DNA of 39,288 bases, from assembly GCA_014381745.1 (NCBI GenBank), contig JACNLA010000024.1:1-39288 (forward strand). The letters run 5' to 3'. The stretch is from Actinomycetota bacterium (GTDB lineage Bacteria; Actinomycetota; Acidimicrobiia; Acidimicrobiales; MedAcidi-G1). Positions 23,110-31,012 of the stretch are shown piece after piece. The position numbers were made by a program, and so were the translations under genes. Numbering within the stretch: the stretch's first letter is position 1; each line of letters begins with the position of its first letter. The notes beneath the pieces were generated by a model. The model saw only the letters and a list, made by a program, of their open reading frames with translations, did not search any database and was not told the origin of the DNA.

Positions 23110-23154
23110 TCGATCATTCTTCCACAGGGTCCTTGCATGACCCCCCCCCACAGG

Positions 23155-23183
23155 TTGCCAGTGTGACGAGGGGCACCTAACGT
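23155..23183 (+). promoter_or_regulatory. Sigma-70-type promoter of the aapJQMP operon
   Basis: TTGCCA (23155-23160), exactly 17 nt, then TAACGT (23178-23183). Transcription should begin near 23190, giving a leader of about 105 nt before aapJ. A run of nine C (23141-23149) lies just upstream of the -35. Confidence 0.7.
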
Positions 23184-23191
23184 GGTTGTTC

Positions 23192-23211
23192 GCTACCCAA
23201 CGACGGGTAGC
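23192..23211 (+). promoter_or_regulatory. Stem-loop at the 5' end of the aapJ leader
   Basis: GCTACCC (23192-23198) pairs perfectly with GGGTAGC (23205-23211) around AACGAC. It lies at the very start of the predicted mRNA and may protect the 5' end. Confidence 0.55.
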
Positions 23212-23294
23212 CATCAGCGCAGCGTTGTCCTCTTCGGGCAATCTGCACGGGTGATCAGTCAGATTGAGTCGAAAGACGAATCGGAGGGGTTCAT

Positions 23295-24479
23295 ATGCAG
23301 AAGAGCAAGCTCGTAAGGCTGCTTGCACTGTTTCTGTCGATTGGTGTCATTGCCGCCGCGTGCGGTAGCGATGACAGCGACGACGCACCGGCCGCACCGG
23401 CCACCACGGCCGCAGCAGCCACCACGGCCGCACCGGCCGCTACAGCTGCACCTACGACTGCAGCAGCCACCACGGCCGCACCGGCCACCACGGCTGCAGA
23501 GGTCGAGGTTGTGCAGGGCGGAAGCCTGCTCGACGCCGTTCAGGCGCGTGGCACGCTCATGTGTGGTGTAAGCGGTAGCGCAGTGGCGTTCTCAGAGACC
23601 CAGGCCGATGGTTCGGTCACAGGTTTCGACGCCGACTACTGCCGTGCAGTGGCAGCAGCCGTGCTTGGTGACGCCAACGCCGTCATGTTCATGGCGCTGA
23701 CAGCGTCAGAGCGGTTCACAGCAGTTCAGACGGGCGACGTCGACGTGCTCATGCGCAACTCGACATGGACCCAGAGCCGTGACACCGATGTGGGCATGGA
23801 CTTCGGTCCCACCACCTACTACGACGGACAGCAGCTCATGGGCCGCGTCTCCGACGGGTTCTCCGGTACCTCTGGTATCGCCGACCTTGAAGGCGCAGTC
23901 GTCTGCACCAACGCTGGTACGACAACCGAGAAGAACATCGCAGAGGCGACCGAGCTGGCTGGCGTGAACATCACGCTCAACTCGTTCGAGACCGGCGACG
24001 AGGTCTGGCAGCAGTTCCTCGACGGCGCATGCGACATCTCCACCACCGACGGTTCCGCTCTGGTAGGCCGCAAGGTTAAGCAGCAGCCTGCCGACGAAGA
24101 GTGGGTTATCTTCCCGCCGACGCCCATCTCAAAGGAGCCCCTCGGCCCGGTTTACGGCCAGAACGACTCCGCATGGGCTGACGCCGTCAACTGGACCGTG
24201 TACGCCACGATCATCGCCGACGAGTACGGCGTAACCCAGGCGAACGTCGACGACTGGCTCAGCGAGCCGGGCGAGGTCGGCCGCCTCCTTGGTGGTGACG
24301 GTGAGTTGCAGACCACGATGGGCCTGAGCGCTGATGCGTTCTACAACGTCATCAAGCAGGTCGGCAACTACAGCGACATCTACAACTCCAACCTGAACCC
24401 GGTGGGCCTCGTCCGCGAGGGTTCAGCCAACGCCAACTGGAAGGAAGGCGGCCTCATCTACTCGCCGCCTGCACGCTAA
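23295..24479 (+). CDS. aapJ: Amino-acid ABC transporter substrate-binding lipoprotein AapJ
   Basis: A 394-residue lipoprotein that captures amino acids outside the cell and delivers them to the AapQM permease. Residues 1-23 are a signal peptide with lipobox AAAC. Residues about 26-68 are an Ala/Thr/Pro linker that holds the domain away from the membrane. The binding domain then follows AapJ closely: LLDAVQARGTLMCGVSGS, GFDADYCRAVAAAVLGDANA, SERFTAVQTGDVDVLMRN, DFGPTTYYDGQQLMGR and CDISTTDGSALVGR. GGAGGGG lies 5 nt before the ATG. Two strong stem-loops after the stop probably raise its mRNA level relative to the permease genes. Confidence 0.95.
   Translation: MQKSKLVRLLALFLSIGVIAAACGSDDSDDAPAAPATTAAAATTAAPAATAAPTTAAATTAAPATTAAEVEVVQGGSLLDAVQARGTLMCGVSGSAVAFSETQADGSVTGFDADYCRAVAAAVLGDANAVMFMALTASERFTAVQTGDVDVLMRNSTWTQSRDTDVGMDFGPTTYYDGQQLMGRVSDGFSGTSGIADLEGAVVCTNAGTTTEKNIAEATELAGVNITLNSFETGDEVWQQFLDGACDISTTDGSALVGRKVKQQPADEEWVIFPPTPISKEPLGPVYGQNDSAWADAVNWTVYATIIADEYGVTQANVDDWLSEPGEVGRLLGGDGELQTTMGLSADAFYNVIKQVGNYSDIYNSNLNPVGLVREGSANANWKEGGLIYSPPAR
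23412..23486 (+). repeat. In-frame 27-bp direct repeat in the aapJ linker
   Basis: The 27 bases at 23412-23438 recur exactly at 23460-23486, offset by 48 bases (16 codons). They encode Ala/Thr/Pro residues of the flexible linker, so copy-number change would alter linker length without breaking the frame. Confidence 0.85.
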
Positions 24480-24506
24480 GCGAGCAGTTGGAAAGTTAGA
24501 TAGGTA

Positions 24507-24541
24507 TTCAGGCAACAGCTACCCAGTAGCAGTTACCTGAA
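24507..24541 (+). terminator. Stem-loop 1 between aapJ and aapQ
   Basis: TTCAGGCAACAGCTAC (24507-24522) pairs with GTAGCAGTTACCTGAA (24526-24541) around CCA: 16 positions with two mismatches. There is no T-run, so it is more likely an mRNA-protecting or attenuating structure than a full terminator. Confidence 0.6.
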
Positions 24542-24552
24542 ATCCGCGTGAT

Positions 24553-24597
24553 GGTCCCGCTGTCCGGGGGTGCGTTGCACCTTCGGGTAGCGGGACC
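24553..24597 (+). terminator. Stem-loop 2 between aapJ and aapQ
   Basis: GGTCCCGCT (24553-24561) pairs perfectly with AGCGGGACC (24589-24597). Inside, across a symmetric GT/GT internal loop, CCGGGGGTGC (24564-24573) pairs with GCACCTTCGG (24577-24586) with two G-T wobbles and a GTT loop. It is a very stable hairpin suited to partial termination before the permease genes. Confidence 0.65.
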
Positions 24598-24629
24598 TTC
24601 CGCATAACGGGCAATACTTTCTGAGAGAC

Positions 24630-26168
24630 ATGACCGCACCAACCAACCAGGCCTCCAGCACCCACGCGGCGGTCTCGCAGCGCGTGCCTCTGTGGCGCGA
24701 TGCTGTGGTCGTCAAGTGGACCACCCAGGTAGTGACGCTCGTCCTGGTACTCGCTGGCCTCTGGTTCCTGGCGAGTCAGGCCGGCGACAACCTTGTCGCA
24801 CGGAACATCAACATCGGTTTCGACTTTCTGGAACGACCACCCGACATCCAACTCAGCGAGGGAATCGACACACACCCCGCAACCGGTGGACGTGCACTGT
24901 GGGTCGGCATGGTCAACACCCTGCGAATGGCGGCGGTCGGAATCATCTTCGCCACGGTGCTGGGGGTGGTGGTGGGTCTTGCCCGGTTGTCCAACAACTG
25001 GCTGGTCAGGCGTCTCGGCACAATCTGGGTTGAAACCCTTCGCAACATTCCGCTACTCGTCCAGATCATCTTCTACTCCTCGGTCCTCTCGACAATGCCC
25101 AGGGTCGGCCTAGACACAGGACCGATCAACGGCTGGCTGCACATCTCCAACAAGGGCCTCTCGATGCCGCGCGTGTTCATCGCCGACGGCTTCTACCAGT
25201 GGGCGATGGTGATGGCCGTCGGCGGCATTGCCGCCCACTTCGTGCGGCAACGGCGGGTGCGACTACACGACGAATCCGGTGCCAACACCTCACCCGTCAT
25301 CTGGGCTCTCGGAACCCTCATCGTGTTCGGCCTGATTGGCATATTCATCCATCCACTGTTCGGCTTCATCGGACCGATCATGGGGGCAGTTGCAGGCCTG
25401 CTGGACAGCCTCCCGCTCCTGCTGCCCCAGATTCTCCTCTCGGCTACCGCAGTGCTCCTGGCAGGGCGCTGGATCAGGAGCTTCCTGGCCGGACGCCGAA
25501 GCGCAGTCGGCCACCTCGCCCTCTCAGACGACGACTACTTCCGGATCATCTTCACTGCAATCGCAGCTCTCATGGCGGTCGCGGTGGCCATCTACTGGAC
25601 AGGGCTCTCCTCATGGATCCTGAACAGCGGATCAGACCTCTTCAGGGTGATCGAAGCCAAGTTCAACGTGGACGGTGCCGCCAGGCCGTTCGACGCCATG
25701 AGACCCGACATCGTCAAGCCGGGCAAGTTCGCCAACTACGGCACGAACGGCCTCACGATGACGATCGGCTTCGCCGCAGTTTTCTTCGGTGTGGTGTTCT
25801 ACACCTCGGCATTCATTGGTGAGATCGTCCGTGGTGGAATTCTGGCTGTACCAAAGGGCCAGACAGAAGCGGCGAGCGCAGTAGGCCTTAGCCGTGCCCA
25901 GTCCCTGCGTCACATCATCCTTCCCCAGGCCATCCGCATCATCCTCCCGCCGATGGGAAACCAGTACCTGAACCTCACCAAGAACACCTCGCTGGCCATC
26001 GCAGTCGGCTACAGCGACATAGTCCAGGTCGGCCAGACCGTATACAACCAGACAGGCAAGACCCTCCCGGTGGTCGCTGTCTGGATGCTCTTCTACCTGG
26101 CCACCTCGCTGACCATCTCGGTCGTCGTCAACTACTACAACGTACGGATGAAGTTGGTGGAGCGATGA
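24630..26168 (+). CDS. aapQ: Amino-acid ABC transporter permease AapQ
   Basis: A 512-residue membrane permease subunit, larger than the roughly 400 residues I expect for AapQ. An N-terminal helix (VVTLVLVLAGLWFLASQ, about 30-47) is followed by the first half of the His/Glu/Gln-type permease domain (LWVGMVNTLRMAAVGIIFATVLGVVVGLAR near 90-115 and the WVETLRNIPLLVQI motif). A long insertion of about 200 residues with several extra membrane segments comes next. The domain then resumes with GLTMTIGFAAVFFGVVFYTSAFIGEIVRGG and the EAA coupling motif QTEAASAVGLSRAQSLRHIILPQAIR. A TACTTT element 9 nt before ATG 24630 hints at an internal promoter. Confidence 0.94.
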   Translation: MTAPTNQASSTHAAVSQRVPLWRDAVVVKWTTQVVTLVLVLAGLWFLASQAGDNLVARNINIGFDFLERPPDIQLSEGIDTHPATGGRALWVGMVNTLRMAAVGIIFATVLGVVVGLARLSNNWLVRRLGTIWVETLRNIPLLVQIIFYSSVLSTMPRVGLDTGPINGWLHISNKGLSMPRVFIADGFYQWAMVMAVGGIAAHFVRQRRVRLHDESGANTSPVIWALGTLIVFGLIGIFIHPLFGFIGPIMGAVAGLLDSLPLLLPQILLSATAVLLAGRWIRSFLAGRRSAVGHLALSDDDYFRIIFTAIAALMAVAVAIYWTGLSSWILNSGSDLFRVIEAKFNVDGAARPFDAMRPDIVKPGKFANYGTNGLTMTIGFAAVFFGVVFYTSAFIGEIVRGGILAVPKGQTEAASAVGLSRAQSLRHIILPQAIRIILPPMGNQYLNLTKNTSLAIAVGYSDIVQVGQTVYNQTGKTLPVVAVWMLFYLATSLTISVVVNYYNVRMKLVER

Positions 26169-26196
26169 CCGGACCAGATCTCAGGGAGGTGACCCG

Positions 26197-28020
26197 ATGA
26201 GTGAGTTCGCCGGTGCCGGCGCTGAAATCGGCAGCTTCTACCCGATGTCACGCCCCGACACGACTCCCCCCGTGGAGGAACACCTGCCGCCCCGGGAGTG
26301 GCTGAAGAAGAACCTGTTCTCGAACGTGGCCAACTCAATTCTCACGGTACTTTCCAGCCTCCTGATCCTGGTCATGCTGCGCGGTCTGCTGGGGTTCATC
26401 TTCAACCCCCTGCGCCAGTGGAATGCGACCGCAGTGAACCTGCGCCTGTTGATGACCCACGCCTACCCGGCCGACCAGTACATACGTGTCTGGTTCAGCG
26501 TGGCAGCGTTCCTAATTCTCACGGGCTTGTCCCTCGCCGTCTGGCGAGCCGGCTCTCGGATTCCGGTGCCGGACGTTGGCAAGCGGGTAATCGCTCTCGG
26601 TGTCTTCGTCACCCTGGCCACGTTGCTGGCGCCGTTCAGCACAAGCGCACGGCTGTCCTGGCTTGCCGTTGCCGTCTTCCTATTGGTCTCAGGCGTGGCC
26701 GTCTCCAGAACCTCAAAGGACCGCTCGGTCAGTTCCCTGTCCCTCCTGGTAGGCGCATGTGGCCTGGCTGCCCTTTCCCTGTGGGTCATCCCCTATGGGC
26801 ATCACAGCTTCATCATCGACCGGACCCCCAAGATCCTGGCTGAGCCGGGCACAGTGGACCTGACCACCAAGCTGCCCTGGACCCTCATGTTGCTCATTGC
26901 CGTCGCCGCCTACGGAGCCGGCCTGTTCCTCCGGGACCGCGTACCGGCCAAGGTGGCCCGAACCTCCCTGGTCCTAGCGTGGATGGTCACACCGATTCTC
27001 CTGTTGTTCCTCGTGCTCCGCGACCCCGACTTCGACATGGGCCACGTTCTCTCGACAGACATACCCATCTTCCTGGTTTTCGCAGTCCTGGGTAGCGCCC
27101 TCCTGTTCTGGCTGACCAATCCGGAAACCGGTGAGGTGGGCCGGATGGTCGCCGTAACCGTCCTCTTCCTGGCATTCGGATCCTTCCTGACGCCCATGCG
27201 AATGATCATCCGGATCCTCATGCTGCTCCTGGCAATGTTTGCCCTCGCCGGACCGACCTTCAGCGGGGATCGTGAGACCCGGCACCGCTATGCGGCCGTC
27301 TGGACCGGTGTCGCCATCTTCGTGTCATGGCTTGTCACGGCGATCAACACCCCATCAACCGTGCCGGTCCCGGGACAGTTCTTTCTGGGCGGCTTTTCCA
27401 TGACGCTCATGGTGGCGTTCTTCACCCTGCTGGTGTCGTTCCCACTTGGTGTGATGCTGGCCCTTGCCCGCACCTCGAGCATGCCGATCTTCAGGTTGCT
27501 GGCCACCTGGTTCATCGAGTTCGTACGGGGTGTCCCCCTGATCACGATCCTCATATTCTTCAGCGTGATGGTTCCCCTGTTCCTGCCGGACGGCATGAGT
27601 CTTTCGGAGGTGGCTGCAGTTACCATCGGCTACGCGCTGTTTGCCTCCGCCTATCTGGCCGAGAACGTCCGCGGTGGAATCCAGTCGGTCACCCGTGGGC
27701 AACACGAGGCAGCCGAGGCTGTGGGGATGACCACCTCCCAAAAGACCGTGTTCATCGTCCTTCCACAGGCCCTCCGGGTGGCCATACCACCCCTCGTGGG
27801 CCAGGTGATCGGCACATTCAAGGAAACCTCGCTCCTGGTCATCATCGGCCTCTTCGATCTGCTCTTCGTGGCCAAGGCGATCATTCCCAACCAGACCGAG
27901 TTCATGGGAAGCACCCGGGAGAACCTCATGGTCATTTCGCTCATCTACTGGGTGATCTCCTATTCCATGTCCAAGGCCAGTCAACGACTCGAGCAGCGCG
28001 TGGGCCTGGGCGAACAGTGA
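26197..28020 (+). CDS. aapM: Amino-acid ABC transporter permease AapM with extended N-terminal membrane region
   Basis: The second permease subunit, 607 residues; AapM proteins are usually much shorter, around 380-430. The last 210 residues are the normal permease domain: [47 protein letters not shown] and the EAA motif [26 protein letters not shown]. The first 390 residues hold about ten additional hydrophobic segments (near 45-68, 100-120, 130-148, 152-168, 178-195, 225-242, 255-272, 288-306, 315-332 and 336-354) with no motif I recognise. Start ATG 26197 has GGGAGGTGA five bases upstream, and 28 bases separate it from aapQ. Confidence 0.93.
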   Translation: MSEFAGAGAEIGSFYPMSRPDTTPPVEEHLPPREWLKKNLFSNVANSILTVLSSLLILVMLRGLLGFIFNPLRQWNATAVNLRLLMTHAYPADQYIRVWFSVAAFLILTGLSLAVWRAGSRIPVPDVGKRVIALGVFVTLATLLAPFSTSARLSWLAVAVFLLVSGVAVSRTSKDRSVSSLSLLVGACGLAALSLWVIPYGHHSFIIDRTPKILAEPGTVDLTTKLPWTLMLLIAVAAYGAGLFLRDRVPAKVARTSLVLAWMVTPILLLFLVLRDPDFDMGHVLSTDIPIFLVFAVLGSALLFWLTNPETGEVGRMVAVTVLFLAFGSFLTPMRMIIRILMLLLAMFALAGPTFSGDRETRHRYAAVWTGVAIFVSWLVTAINTPSTVPVPGQFFLGGFSMTLMVAFFTLLVSFPLGVMLALARTSSMPIFRLLATWFIEFVRGVPLITILIFFSVMVPLFLPDGMSLSEVAAVTIGYALFASAYLAENVRGGIQSVTRGQHEAAEAVGMTTSQKTVFIVLPQALRVAIPPLVGQVIGTFKETSLLVIIGLFDLLFVAKAIIPNQTEFMGSTRENLMVISLIYWVISYSMSKASQRLEQRVGLGEQ

Positions 28021-28120
28021 GCACCACAATGTTTCAGACACCGACACCCGACCCATCCCACCTGATCCACCAGCCACCAGCTTCACGCTGCGGGCTTCCC
28101 CAACAAGAGGGCTAACCGAC

Positions 28121-28933
28121 ATGACCGATGTGACCGACGTGACCGAGACGGGCGCTGACTCCGGAGGTGTTGCACGCAGCGACCGCGACCTGAGCAATGC
28201 CGCTGACATGATCATCTGTGAGGACATCAGCAAGTGGTACGGCGACTTTCAGGCGCTCGAAGGCGTCTCTGCAACCATCAAGGAACAGGAGGTCGTTGTG
28301 GTCCTTGGACCATCGGGCTCCGGCAAGTCCACCTGGATCCGCTGCATCAACCGCCTGGAGGAGCACCAGGAGGGCCGGATCGTCGTCGACGGTGTCGAGC
28401 TGACAAACGACCTACGCAATATCGAAAAGGTCCGCTCCGAGGTCGGAATGGTATTCCAGCAGTTCAACCTGTTCCCCCACCTGAAGGTCCGCGACAACGT
28501 AAGCCTGGCGCCGATCTGGGTACGAAAGAAGCCCAAGGCCGAGGCCGAGGAGCAGGCCCAGGCCCTGTTGGAGCTGGTCGGGATCCCCGAGCAGGCAGAC
28601 AAGCACCCCGGGCAGCTGTCGGGTGGTCAGCAGCAGCGCGTGGCCATTGCCAGGGCTCTGGCCATGGAGCCCAAGATCATGCTGTTCGATGAGCCGACAT
28701 CGGCTCTCGACCCGGAGATGATCAAAGAGGTCCTTGACGTCATGAAGAATCTGGCGCTCTCAGGAATGACCATGATGGTCGTTACCCACGAGATGGGCTT
28801 CGCCAAGGAGGTGGCCGACCGGATCATCTTCATGGAGGAGGGCCAGATCGTCGAGGTCGGCACCCCCGAGCATTTCTTCACCAACCCGACCGAGGACCGC
28901 ACCAAGCTCTTCCTGTCACAGATCCTGGCCTAA
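28121..28933 (+). CDS. aapP: Amino-acid ABC transporter ATP-binding protein AapP
   Basis: The 270-residue ATPase that drives the AapQM permease. All nucleotide-binding motifs are intact: Walker [10 protein letters not shown] near residue 64, Q-loop [10 protein letters not shown] near 110, signature [15 protein letters not shown] near 165, Walker [14 protein letters not shown] near 188 and the H-switch VVTHEM near 222. The first 28 residues are an extra unstructured stretch rich in Thr and Asp before [12 protein letters not shown]; a later start at ATG 28208 would give the usual length but lacks a better ribosome site. It closes the aap operon, 100 bases after aapM. Confidence 0.95.
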   Translation: MTDVTDVTETGADSGGVARSDRDLSNAADMIICEDISKWYGDFQALEGVSATIKEQEVVVVLGPSGSGKSTWIRCINRLEEHQEGRIVVDGVELTNDLRNIEKVRSEVGMVFQQFNLFPHLKVRDNVSLAPIWVRKKPKAEAEEQAQALLELVGIPEQADKHPGQLSGGQQQRVAIARALAMEPKIMLFDEPTSALDPEMIKEVLDVMKNLALSGMTMMVVTHEMGFAKEVADRIIFMEEGQIVEVGTPEHFFTNPTEDRTKLFLSQILA

Positions 28934-28936
28934 TTT

Positions 28937-28957
28937 CTGCGGGGGTTCGCAGCCCGC
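28937..28957 (+). terminator. Possible short terminator after aapP
   Basis: Two alternative 5-bp stems can form just after the stop: CTGCG (28937-28941) with CGCAG (28948-28952), or GCGGG (28939-28943) with CCCGC (28953-28957). The structure is modest and has no downstream T-run, but it sits between convergent genes. Confidence 0.35.
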
Positions 28958-28963
28958 GGTGTC

Positions 28964-29842
28964 TCAGTCCTCGCGCAGGAGCTCTATCACTGCAGACGTA
29001 TCCCACCTGCCGTGGCCCTGCTCCTGGAGTTTCTGGTAGTTCTGGTCAGCCAACTCAGTGAACGGCAACGAAGCACCCAGCCTTGCGGCCTCGTCGAACA
29101 CGATGCCGAAGTCCTTGCGCATCCAGTCGATGGCGAACCCGTGGTCGAAGTGGCGCTCCAACATCGTGCGGGCACGGTTGTCCATCTGCCATGAACCTGA
29201 TGCCCCCTTGCTGATTGCGGCCAGAACCTGTTCCAGGTCGAGACCGGCTCTGCGGGCAAAGTCGAGTGCCTCAGCCAGACCCTGGATGAGGCCGCCGATG
29301 CAGATCTGGTTGACCATCTTTGTGAGCTGTCCATGGCCGACAGGCCCCACCAGGACAGTTGCCTTGGCGTAGGAGCCGATCACGGGCCGGATGCCTTCGA
29401 AGACCTCCGGGTCACCACCACACATGATGCTGAGCTGCCCGTTCTCGGCGCCCGCCTGGCCACCGGAGACCGGGGCATCCACGAAACCGGCACCCAGATC
29501 GCCAGCCGCAGCGGACACTTCCCGGGCCACCTCGGCGGAAGCGGTCGTGTGGTCAACGAGCGTCGCTGCTCCTCCAGCGCCGGCCATCCCGGCCAGAACA
29601 CCGGAATCGCCGAACACGACAGACCTGACGTCGTCATCATTGCCCACACACATCATCACGACATCTGCACCGGCGGCCGCCTCGGCTGGAGTCGCTGCCA
29701 TTGCACCACCGTGCTCTTGCACCCATGCCTCGGCTCTGGAAGCTGTTCGGTTGTACACGGTGGTCAGGTGACCTGCCGCCTGGAGATGACCCGCCATTGG
29801 AAACCCCATCACCCCCAGACCGACGAACGCACACCTGACCAT
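28964..29842 (-). CDS. NAD(P)-dependent beta-hydroxyacid dehydrogenase (3-hydroxyisobutyrate dehydrogenase family)
   Basis: A 292-residue oxidoreductase. The N-terminal dinucleotide-binding domain starts FVGLGVMGFPMAGHL, the substrate-binding motif DAPVSGGQAGAENGQLSIMCGG lies near residues 120-141 and the catalytic lysine region GQLTKMVNQICIGGLIQGLAEAL near 172. The C-terminal helical domain contains WMRKDFGIVFDEA. Family members oxidise 3-hydroxyisobutyrate or reduce tartronate semialdehyde and related short acids; the exact substrate cannot be decided. It is convergent with aapP and followed upstream by the SDR gene in the opposite direction. Confidence 0.94.
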   Translation of the reverse strand: MVRCAFVGLGVMGFPMAGHLQAAGHLTTVYNRTASRAEAWVQEHGGAMAATPAEAAAGADVVMMCVGNDDDVRSVVFGDSGVLAGMAGAGGAATLVDHTTASAEVAREVSAAAGDLGAGFVDAPVSGGQAGAENGQLSIMCGGDPEVFEGIRPVIGSYAKATVLVGPVGHGQLTKMVNQICIGGLIQGLAEALDFARRAGLDLEQVLAAISKGASGSWQMDNRARTMLERHFDHGFAIDWMRKDFGIVFDEAARLGASLPFTELADQNYQKLQEQGHGRWDTSAVIELLRED

Positions 29843-29962
29843 GTCTGGCTCCCCTCTTTCAGGATCGAAGTGCCGACCCTACTTCCCGAGCCTCATCTGT
29901 CTGCTGTCATCTCCGGTTGGCTCGGGCGACCAGCCAGGTGAGAGGCTGTGTGCGCATGCCCC

Positions 29963-29981
29963 GGCCGCCTAGAGAGCGGCC
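29963..29981. repeat. Inverted repeat upstream of the SDR gene
   Basis: GGCCGC (29963-29968) and GCGGCC (29976-29981) flank a 7-base spacer about 50 bases before ATG 30030. It may be an operator or part of a short RNA hairpin. The remaining bases between 29842 and 30030 show no gene and no clear -35/-10 pair. Confidence 0.4.
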
Positions 29982-30029
29982 TGTGGCACCAGGCTCTATC
30001 TCCCCCAACTATCAGGAGCAGGATCAACA

Positions 30030-30974
30030 ATGGGAAACCTCTGTGAAGGCCGTGTAGCAATAGTTACCGGCGCAGGCCGTGGCATCGGGCGTGAACACGC
30101 CCTGCTCCTGGCCGAGAACGGCGCCAGGGTCGTGGTTAACGACCTCGGTGGCGATGCCTCCGGCTCGGGTACCGACCTCTCCCCGGCCCAGGAGGTCGTG
30201 GCCGAGATCGAGGCCATGGGTGGCGAGGCCGTGGTCAACGGCGCCAACGTCGCCGACTTCGATGCCGCAGGCGCGATGGTGCAGCAGGCCATCGACACCT
30301 GGGGCCGCCTCGACATCCTCGTCAACAACGCAGGAATCCTCAGGGACCGGATGGTCTTTTCAATGTCTGAATCCGACTGGGACGCCGTAATCGATGTCCA
30401 CCTGAAGGGCACCTTTGCACCCTCTCACCACGCCGCCGTCCACTGGAGGGAGCAGGCAAAGTCCGGCGACTACGCCCCAGAGGAACTGTTCGGCCGCATC
30501 ATCAACACATCCTCGCCGTCGGGTATCTACGGAAACGTCGGCCAGTGCAACTACGGAGCAGCCAAGGCAGGTATCGCAGCCTTCACGATCATCAGCGCCA
30601 TGGAGCTCGTCCGGTACGGCGTCACCGTCAACTGTCTCGCGCCCGGTGCGTTCACACGGATGACATCCGGCCTGGCCGGATGGGAATCAATGGACGAGGA
30701 AACCAAGGAGGCCATGAGCCCCCGCTGGATCGCCGTCCCAACGGTGTGGCTCTGCAGTGAGGCCGCCCAGAACGTGACCGGCAGGGTGTTCGACGTGCAC
30801 GGCAGCCAGTTGGGCATCGCGGAGCAGTGGCACCTGGGACCGACCGCTGTCCAGCCCGATGACCCGGCCGACCTGACCGATGTGATGGCAGGCCTCATGG
30901 CCGACGCTCAGCTCAACTCCGACATGCGGGGAGCAGCAGCAGAGGGTCCTGGCCGGCCCGGGAAAAGCCTGTAG
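30030..30974 (+). CDS. SDR-family 3-hydroxyacyl-CoA dehydrogenase-like oxidoreductase
   Basis: A 314-residue short-chain dehydrogenase. The cofactor loop TGAGRGIGREHA lies near residue 14, VVNDLGGDASG marks the strand used by the multifunctional-enzyme-2-like (peroxisomal type) hydroxyacyl-CoA dehydrogenases, and NNAGILRDRM is near 98. The catalytic Ser-Tyr-Lys set is in NTSSPSGIYGNVGQCNYGAAKAG. These features favour NAD-dependent oxidation of a (3R)-hydroxyacyl-CoA or steroid-type substrate. The C-terminus adds a region after the Rossmann fold, VFDVHGSQLGIAEQWHLG, typical of that group. CAGGAGCAGG precedes ATG 30030. It lies 38 bases before an acyl-CoA dehydrogenase, likely in one operon. 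Confidence 0.92.
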   Translation: MGNLCEGRVAIVTGAGRGIGREHALLLAENGARVVVNDLGGDASGSGTDLSPAQEVVAEIEAMGGEAVVNGANVADFDAAGAMVQQAIDTWGRLDILVNNAGILRDRMVFSMSESDWDAVIDVHLKGTFAPSHHAAVHWREQAKSGDYAPEELFGRIINTSSPSGIYGNVGQCNYGAAKAGIAAFTIISAMELVRYGVTVNCLAPGAFTRMTSGLAGWESMDEETKEAMSPRWIAVPTVWLCSEAAQNVTGRVFDVHGSQLGIAEQWHLGPTAVQPDDPADLTDVMAGLMADAQLNSDMRGAAAEGPGRPGKSL

Positions 30975-31012
30975 AGGATCGCCTGTCCACCAGACTGCCC
31001 GCCAGCACCGCC

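Noticed and set aside
23109-23295. Intergenic region examined for a tRNA or riboswitch
   Set aside because: It contains a promoter, a C-run and one small hairpin, but no cloverleaf or known aptamer pattern.
23412-23486. Repeats in aapJ considered as a CRISPR-like array
   Set aside because: There are only two copies, in frame, inside a low-complexity protein linker, with no spacers of even length or cas genes.
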